From the NCBI GenBank assembly GCA_030063045.1, contig JAQSEB010000020.1, positions 2,976,001 to 3,040,000 on the forward strand: a stretch of DNA of 64,000 nt, written 5' to 3'. Numbering within the stretch: the first letter of the stretch is position 1; each line of letters starts with the position of its first letter. The notes beneath the pieces are model-generated. The model was not told the origin of the DNA. It searched no databases and saw nothing but the letters and a program-made list of their open reading frames with translations. The translations under genes and the position numbers were made by a program. The stretch comes from Pratylenchus scribneri. Lineage: Eukaryota > Nematoda > Chromadorea > Rhabditida > Pratylenchidae. Shown here piece by piece: positions 57,463-64,000 of the stretch.

Positions 57463-59801
57463 ATGATTTTAATGCAAACGACACCATCAACAATTGCTGG
57501 GAATGATACGGCTAAAAATGCAACACAATTCACTTTTGAAGAACAGGTTTTTTTGATTTCACTATCCGCAATTAGTCAAAATTTAAAAGGTCATGGCATA
57601 TTCTTCGCTTTACGTGATGGCAATTATCTGCATAATTTGGGGAACAATCCGCTCATTGGCTTTTGTCCAAGCGCAGATTTCAAAAAAAGAACTGATTGAA
57701 ACATCAATTACAACGAGAGAAGCGAAAAAGTTCCCCATAACCGCCAGTCTAGTCCTCTTCACATTATATCTGATATTCAAGTATGATCTTTCGTAAAATA
57801 TTTGAACATAATTTCAGGACAAATGACGCTGGATTGGGTTTTATTATGGACAAGGTGCATCCTTATGTCACACCCGAAATTTATGAACGCATGGAATGGG
57901 CACAGAATTTTATACAAAGCAAAATTGGAGGTATTTATTCATCCACATAATCTCATACTTCGAATCTTATTAGGAACAAATGCGACATTGGCCAATGCAA
58001 CGGCTGGAGCAAATTCAACCGCAGTCAATGGCACTTTATTCGGTGGTGTTGTTCAAAAAATTTCCAATTTTCATCCAATTGGCGCAAAAATTGTTTCATA
58101 TATGCCAGAAATGAACAAGCAAAATCTCATATTCCTTCTTCTTCTTTTACTTTGTTGGGAAGGTTAAATTAATCCATTCATAAATTGATTTAAATAATAT
58201 TTAATTTTAAGGATGCGTTGCTTTGGCCACAATTCTAAAACCCGTATTTTCTTTGGTGCTCTCCATTTTGCCAATTGGCGACCGTTGGCCTCGTCGAAAT
58301 ATTCCTTGGGTGCTGGTCATGAAGCGGGGCAAAAAGCCAATGAAAGAAGGTCAATTGGAAAAAGCCGGCAAAAAAGAAGTGGTCAGTCAGTCCATTTTCA
58401 TTGAATTTTCGAAATAAAAATAATTTTTATTTAGGATTATATTCTTTTCTCGGAATGGGATACACATTTGTCAATTGCCATTTTATGTTGCTCTATTGTG
58501 GGCGTTTCCCATTTGTACAAACGCCATTGGATCACAAATAATTTGTTGGGAGTTGCTTTTTCAATTTTTGGAATTGAAAATTTGCATTTGGCCAGTTTCA
58601 AGGTTCCTCAATAATTAAAATTAATCACCGAAACAGTGGCACTCTTAGTCTAGCGGTGAAATACACCGTTAAAAGGGTTACAAGTTCAATTCCCAATAAA
58701 ATTTGGAATATTTGTCGAGCAATGATTAATTAGCCACGAAGAGATTCTGACACCTCTTATGCTAGAATTTGGTTTAAAACCCAAATTCGATGATTCAAAC
58801 AATGCTATTTAGGATCGATGAGCTCGACAGAAAAAATAATTTAAAATTTTAGTTTTTTGAGAATTAATTTTTTAACATTTTAGGCCGGAGCCATTCTTCT
58901 CTCCGGTTTGTTCATCTACGATGTATTTTGGGTTTTTGCCACCGATGTGGTAAGTTTTTTGAGTATTTAAACCTATTAAATATTTATTATTTTTCTCAGA
59001 TGACCACTGTGGCCAAAGGAATTGATGCACCAATTTTGTTGATGTTCCCACAGGATTTACTCCGAAATGGATGGTTGGACGCATCAAAACATGGAATGCT
59101 CGGTATTAATAATTTCGATTTGGAAAAATCTAAAAAATATTCCTCATTGATAGAATCAATTGCCTTATTTAATTTGATAGGTTATTGATTAGAGAATGAG
59201 GGAAAAGTAAATAATTATGATCAGATTATCGCCTTTCATTTGTTAAATAAAGAAAAGTGAAAGGTTTTGCACATGATCAACAATTAAAAAACATATTTTA
59301 ATCATTTCATGATCAATAATAATCGATTTATTCTATAGGTTTGGGCGACATTGTTATTCCTGGCATTTTTGTGGCCCTCCTCTATCGATTCGACCATTAC
59401 ATTGGAACTCCGCAGGCAAAACAAGCCAAGGGGGCCAAAAACCGTTTCTATTGTTGGATTGTCATTTTTGCATATGCTTTTGGACTTTTCATCACAATGG
59501 GTGTAATGCACTATTTCAAGGTGGATTCAAATTAATTTAAATTTATAAAATCTTTTTGCATTTTCAGGCAGCCCAACCCGCCCTTCTCTATTTGGTCCCC
59601 TCCTGTTTGATTCTCCCCTTGATGGTGGCCACTTGCCGCGGTGAACTTCGCGCCCTTTGGAATTATTCGGAGGAACATTTGGTCGAAAGGGACGATGAAG
59701 AAAAGAAGAAAAAGGCCGCCGCTGCTGAACAACAAAATGCAACTCCCGATTCCACTGGTGGTGGTAAGAAAAAGCAACAGGAAAACAAGAAATCAAAATG
59801 A
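57463..59801 (+). CDS. imp-2: Signal peptide peptidase (IMP-2-like)
   Basis: Intramembrane aspartyl protease of the ER that clears signal peptides and type II membrane segments. From the ATG at 57463 an N-terminal segment is followed by TM exons (MAYSSLYVMAIICIIWGTIR; LIFLLLLLLCWEG; SIAILCCSIVG), an N-glycosylation-rich loop (NATLANATAGANSTAVNGT), the first catalytic motif in GLFIYDVFWVFATDVM, the second in LGLGDIVIPGIFVALLYRFD, and the QPALLYLVP (PAL) motif. The tail is Lys/Glu-rich and ends KKKQQENKKSK, a possible KKxx-like ER signal. The stop is at 59799-59801. One intron (about 58620-58884) contains a tRNA-derived repeat. Both catalytic Asp motifs and PAL are intact. Confidence 0.94.
58634..58860 (+). 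repeat. tRNA-derived SINE-like insertion in imp-2 intron
   Basis: CACTCTTAGTCTAGCGGTG (A box TAGTCTAGCGG) and GTTCAATTCCC (B box) are spaced as in a tRNA, 58644-58694, followed by about 150 bp of unrelated tail with GAGATTCTGACACCTCTTATG and ending AT-rich. The acceptor stem does not close, so it is not a tRNA gene. It looks like an old SINE in the sense orientation of the host intron. Confidence 0.6.
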
Positions 59802-60205
59802 ATTTGTGACCTTTCCATCAAATACAAAATTCCCAAAGATTAATTTTAATTTGCTTTCTCTATTCGAATTCGATATTCTATCTTATTTTATTAATTTATT
59901 AATATTAATTCGGTCTTTTCTAAAATGTTTCTAAATCTAATAGGAATGCTATTGTCCACCATTAAAAAAACCCAAAAATTTCCCATCTATTTTTAATGTT
60001 TCGGTTCGCTTTTGCATATCTTTAATTAATTATATTGGACCTTTCTCTTCTGATTCAAAGCAGCAGATATCCCCCAAATCCCAACCCATTCATTATTGAA
60101 TTGTTTTTTTTTATTCATGAAACGTATAATGATGAATTGTTGAAATGATTGATAAAAGATTGATTGTTGATTTTAATTTATAATTTAATTAATTAATTAA
60201 TAATA
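59802..60205. other. Intergenic between convergent genes
   Basis: AT-rich, no gene or repeat recognised. Confidence 0.5.
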
Positions 60206-61959
60206 TTAGAAGGGATTCGGTTTATATTGGATCCAAACCGGATCACCAATTTGAACTCTTCCCGGCTTCACAATGGCCATATTCACTCCGAAAATTGGAC
60301 TGTCCTTCGAAAAAGATAATATTATTTTTCCATTTTTATTTTTGCCCACTTTATATTGTTCATAAAGCTTTCCGGGTGCCAATCGGTATCTAAAATCCAT
60401 AAAAAAATTGTGATTACCATATTTTTCCTATTGGAAGCCCCTCTCTATTAAAAGCCCTCTTGGGAGGATCTCTGAAATTAATTAGCCCCGGGGCTTCTAA
60501 TAGGAAAAAACGTGTATATACTTTCGTAATTCTTTCAAGGGTTCCATTTTGCTGCACTTTTCGCCCTTATTCGGATCAACAGTAGTCAAAATGCAACTTT
60601 AATAGATTCTCATTTTTTATAATAATTTAAAGGGAATTCATTCACCGGGTACATGGTTTATAACAAATAAATTCCGCTTCGCCAGCCTGAATCCGAAGCC
60701 AACGATCTTCATCAAAAGGAGGCAGCCCGGAAATGACCAAATTGGGTCGAAAGTTTCTCGAATCTATTTTAATGTCTTGTCCGGCCAAATGTGCATTTAA
60801 ATCCTCCAAAGATCCAAGTGAAAATGCCATATAGGAGGCCAAATCCGAATATCCAATCTTATTAATTAATTGGTTAAATTTTAATCAGCAAATTTTTAAT
60901 ACAGTACTTTGTCATTCACTTCTGGCACCGGATTATTCATCCAATAATTGCCCTTCGATGATTGATCCCTCTCCGTAAATAATTGATGATTGGCAAACCT
61001 AAATGGCATTGCCTTTATACGGTAATTCAAACCAACCAAATTAGCCTAAATTCCCTTTTGTCCTTTGGAACACCCAAAAATTCATTAAATGCTTCGCCAA
61101 TTTCATCGCCGCAATCCAAGCCTTCAGTTCGCATATCTCTATGGAGACTGGAAGGAGAATTTAGGGACATTTGACGTTGCTGGGAGGCGGGCCAGGATCT
61201 AATTCGAACTTTTTGGATTCATTTTTGGAATAAAAGAGGGGAAAATCCGTATCCGAAAATATAAAGTCATATCAGAGGCATTCCAATATTCACTGACCGT
61301 GCCCTTCGAATCTGGTTTCTTCGGCTTACTTCCTTCAAATCAACATTTATCAATTTTCGTGCCGAATTTTCGTCTTTAAAGAGAGTATAAATCTAAATTA
61401 TGCCCAATTTTTACCGATACTTGGAAATTGAACAATTAACATTTGGTCCCGGATATTTGCCTCGACCAATACCCAAAAAACAGAGAATATTTAACCAATG
61501 AAGCATCAAAAAACCCAACCATTTTTGGATAAACTCGAGCGGTTAAAAACAAATTATCCTGGAGGGCATCAATCAACTTCAAAATCGAAAAATGGAATTA
61601 AAATAATTTGCATATTTTACTAGAAAATGTCTGTCCCTTTCTTCACCATTAATTGGGCCACGTTCCCCACAATCGAGCCAGTCCACCTTAAAATATTACT
61701 GTATCCGTAAATGGTAATTTGGATAACTTTTTACATTTTTTGGTTTACAAGATTTAATCGGATAAATGAATAATTCGTGAATTTTGCCTGCCTTCACAAA
61801 TTCATTAGAATTTTGACTAAAAAATTAAATATTTAAAATTGTCAAGAATTTTCACCATATTCTCTTCTTCAGCCTAAATGTAAGCCAAATTGCAGTGAAA
61901 ATGACTCCAATTCCAATAGTGCCAGTTACCAACAAAATATTAGAATTGTGAAGTGCCAT
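60206..61959 (-). CDS. mARC-type MOSC molybdoenzyme
   Basis: Mitochondrial amidoxime-reducing component (MOSC) proteins are membrane-anchored molybdenum enzymes that reduce N-hydroxylated compounds. The ATG (61959) gives an N-terminal membrane anchor (NILLVTGTIGIGVIFTAIWL), then exons with IHELFIYPIKSC, DWLDCGERGP, LVKYS and PNLVISGLPPFDEDRWLRIQ. The active-site stretch is CYKPCTRCILTTVDPNKG, in which the Cys of PC-x-RC is the family's molybdenum ligand, then SPIFGVNMAIVKPGRVQIGD and PVWIQ, as in human mARC (SPLFGQYF..GTIKVGDPVYL). The stop is at 60206. An intron contains a small palindromic element (60423-60508). Confidence 0.88.
60421..60510. mobile_element. Tiny palindromic MITE-like element in mARC intron
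   Basis: Ends TTTTCCTATTGGAAGCCCC (60423-60441) and GGGGCTTCTAATAGGAAAA (60490-60508) are inverted with one mismatch. The centre contains CTATTAAAAGCCC and GGGAGGATCTCTG. About 86 bp overall, in an intron of the MOSC gene; no target-site duplication is clear. Confidence 0.65.
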
Positions 61960-62372
61960 TATTCATCGGAGCAAATTGATAGGAATAATTAATTGATTAA
62001 TGGAATGGAATTGCATTTATATCATTGGAATTGATTGAATGGTTAGTTAGTCGATGATTGATAAAACCAATAATTAAAAGTCCTTTGCTCTATATTCCTA
62101 ATAAACTCATAAATGCGGTCAAAGTTCTCTGACTTAGAATTAGATTGTCATTTCTTTCAACCATAAAAAATTTATATAATACAATAAAAAATAAGTAAAT
62201 TGAGCTAATAATAATTGGGAATGTGGTCCTTTTGTAAAGGAGAATAAATTTGAGATTTTCATAAAACAAAATCTGGGAATACAGAATTTAAAAATGTTGG
62301 AATGTTCAATTAAAATCATTTGTGAAAATGAAGGGAAAGTATTTTGGATTGGATGATAGCCTTGGGCAATAT
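61960..62372. other. Intergenic, no supported gene
   Basis: Between the MOSC start and the LAG-1 stop. AT-rich; the short minus ORF at 62140-62376 begins past the LAG-1 stop and has no support. Confidence 0.5.
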
Positions 62373-64000
62373 TCAATTTTCATTGATTACAGTATTCGAA
62401 GAAGAAGAAGAAGAAGTTGGTGGATTGATGCCACCTCCAGCATTAGTGCCGCCATATGGATGGAATCTTTGGGAGAAGAATGATAAAATATATTGGAATA
62501 TATTTACCGATTATTTGAATTGGGTAGGGCGGTGGCACCTTTCATTTGATTTGTTGGATTTGATTGTTGCATTTTGGAATGGTCTGCCATCATTGAATCG
62601 ACTTCTTGGCCAGAAGACATTGGCAAAAGGGCACCATTGGCCAATTGGATAGACGAGGATTGAGGAATTTGGCTGATTGGCCTGAATTGACGATTGGAAA
62701 TATTTAAAATTTTTAATGGTCTACCCAGTCAAAGTATATGTGAAGCTCAGTGCCGTGGGAAAAATGACGCCATCCTCGTCGCGCCCTACCAAAATTGGCA
62801 CATCCAATTTGCCATTTGTTGCATTGGCCAAAGCTGCGTCAGGCGAAAATCCGTAATCGGAACAAACGGAAAAAAGTGGTGGAATTGAACAGGAAAGACG
62901 CTCAGGGGTGCTGAAAATGGGAGAAAATTGGAATAGATTGAACAAAAAAGAGAATTACAAACCAAAAAATGGTCTCAGTTGGAGTAGCGCCGAACCAAAT
63001 TCGATGGGATGGCGAAAAATTGATGCCGTTCAATTCAATACTTGTGGCGGTCGCTGCGCCCTTTAGGATATCCACTTTTTGTTGTTGGCCATCCAACAAA
63101 TTCAAACTGTTCACTTGGGGCATTGGGGAGACTGGTAATCGTGCAATTCCACCAGCCGTGCCCAAAAGGGGCTGAAATGGGAATTGGTTAAGTTAATTTG
63201 GCATTAATTTTGAGTGAATTTACTCTAAAAGAAGCAAAAACGAAGAGGAATAAAAGAAAAGGAGAATTGGTTTGATTAAATTAGAAAAGGTGGACAAAAT
63301 TAATCTTTCAGGAATGAAACATAAATCTAACCGGAAAATACATTCCGGAAAGAAATAAAAATGTTTCCGGAAAAAGTGCAAATTAATTCTTTCCGGAATG
63401 AAACACAAATCTAACCGTGAAACACATCTTTCCGGAATGAAACACAAATCTAACCGTGAAACACATCTTTCCGGAATGAAATATAAATCTAACCGGAAAA
63501 CACATATTTCCGGAATAAAATACAAATCTAACCGGAAAACACATCTTTCCGGAATGAAATACAAATCTAACCGGAAAACACATTTTTCCGGAACGAAACA
63601 CAAATCTAACCGGAAAACACATCTTTCCGGAATGAAACACAAATCTAACCGGAAAACACATATTTCCGGAATAAAACACAAATCTAACCGGAAAACACAT
63701 CTTTCCGGAATGAAACACAAATCTAACCGGAAAACATCTTTCCAAAACACATCTTTCCGGAATGAAACACAAATCTAACCGGAAAACATCTTTCCAAAAC
63801 ACATCTTTCCGGAATGAAATACAAATCCAACTGGAAAACACATCTTTCCGGAATGAAATACAGAAAATCAAACCAATTCTCCCATTTCTTTTATCCATCT
63901 ATTATAGAGAAATGAAATATTTTAATATTTTTTTGTGGAAAAAATACTGCTATAATTGGTAATCTAATTTTGGATTCTTATAAATATCCCCTAATAAACC
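62373..64000 (-). CDS. lag-1: LAG-1/CSL (RBPJ) Notch effector, 3' part (5' partial)
   Basis: CSL proteins are the DNA-binding effectors of Notch signalling. The visible coding exons (about 63177 down to 62373) cover the C-terminal Rel-homology/IPT domain: PVSPMPQVNSLNLLDG, ATSIELNGINFSPSHRIWFG, ATPTETIFW, RLSCSIPPLFSVCSDYG and DVPILVGRDEDGVIFPTALS followed by FTYTLTG. These parallel the CSL pattern GQNFTPxxxVWFG, CVVP and VPVTLVRNDGIIYxTxLTFTYTP. After this the tail is Ser/Gln/Asn-rich (IPQSSSIQLANGALLPMSSG), ending in a run of Ser codons (TCT) and NTVINEN with the stop at 62373-62375. The DNA-binding N-terminal and beta-trefoil domains lie beyond the window. The adjacent upstream intron contains satellite array 3. 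Confidence 0.88.
63245..63902. repeat. 39-bp satellite array 3 with inverted flanks
   Basis: About 13-14 units of the same 39-bp unit (core about 63305-63862), some diverged (CGTGAAACACATC, TTTCCAAAACACATC). The left flank ATAAAAGAAAAGGAGAATTG plus GTTTGATT (63250-63277) is repeated inverted on the right as AATCAAACCAATTCTCCCAT and TTCTTTTAT (63867-63895). It sits in a LAG-1 intron. Long ORFs on both strands are artefacts of the 39-bp period. Confidence 0.9.

Overview
The window is nuclear DNA from a nematode. It is AT-rich, with short introns (many 40-70 nt) and spliced genes on both strands. Several start codons lie just downstream of a TTTAG/TTTCAG-like acceptor, as expected if mRNAs are trans-spliced. 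The gene set (a STAT, GLF-1-type UDP-galactopyranose mutase, TAC-1-type TACC, LAG-1/CSL, ENPL-1, IMP-2, FITM-2, PRX-2) matches families known from Caenorhabditis. Frequent GC-AG introns (at least eight in the first 15 kb) and the base composition suggest a clade IV/tylenchid-like worm. That assignment is inference; no rRNA or mitochondrial marker is present. All coding calls come from reading exons by eye and joining them at plausible splice sites, so outer limits are firmer than every internal junction.

Layout. 1-3502 (+): 3' part of a TRPC channel, its 3' flank forming one arm of a long inverted repeat. 5018-6186 (+): unknown secreted His/Glu-rich protein. 6606-10285 (-): UDP-galactopyranose mutase, with a 501-bp hAT-like MITE in one intron. 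12102-13300 (+): secreted EGF-ShKT-nitrobindin-fold fusion. 13330-14863 (-): Ly-6-like GPI-anchor candidate. 15797-22147 (-): STAT with a Q/N-rich tail. 25257-26652 (-): TACC protein. 28660-29769 (+): FBA-domain F-box-type protein. 30118-39879 (-): PRCC homologue, an unidentified helical-repeat protein, and a RanBP2-ZnF/RRM/OCRE protein continuing into SR and four zinc-knuckle segments; spacing suggests an operon. 40793-43668 (+): glucose-6-phosphate dehydrogenase. 44161-52347 (-): FITM-2, SR splicing factor, PEX2 and NUP88 in one tight co-oriented block. 53722-56673 (-) and 57463-59801 (+): head-to-head GRP94/endoplasmin and signal peptide peptidase. 60206-61959 (-): mARC-type MOSC protein. 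62373 to the window end (-): 3' part of LAG-1/CSL.

The non-coding fraction is rich in mobile or repeat structure. Three arrays share a 39-bp unit, each flanked by inverted sequences. One ~300-bp family occurs four times in one orientation, three times inside introns. There are four palindromic/foldback elements besides the hAT MITE, two tRNA-related fragments, and long G and C homopolymers near the TACC gene. The strongest candidates for something new are the EGF-ShKT-nitrobindin fusion, the inverted repeat-flanked 39-bp satellite family with a 233-bp higher-order repeat, the composite RNA-binding protein, and the purine-rich possible poison exon in the SR gene.
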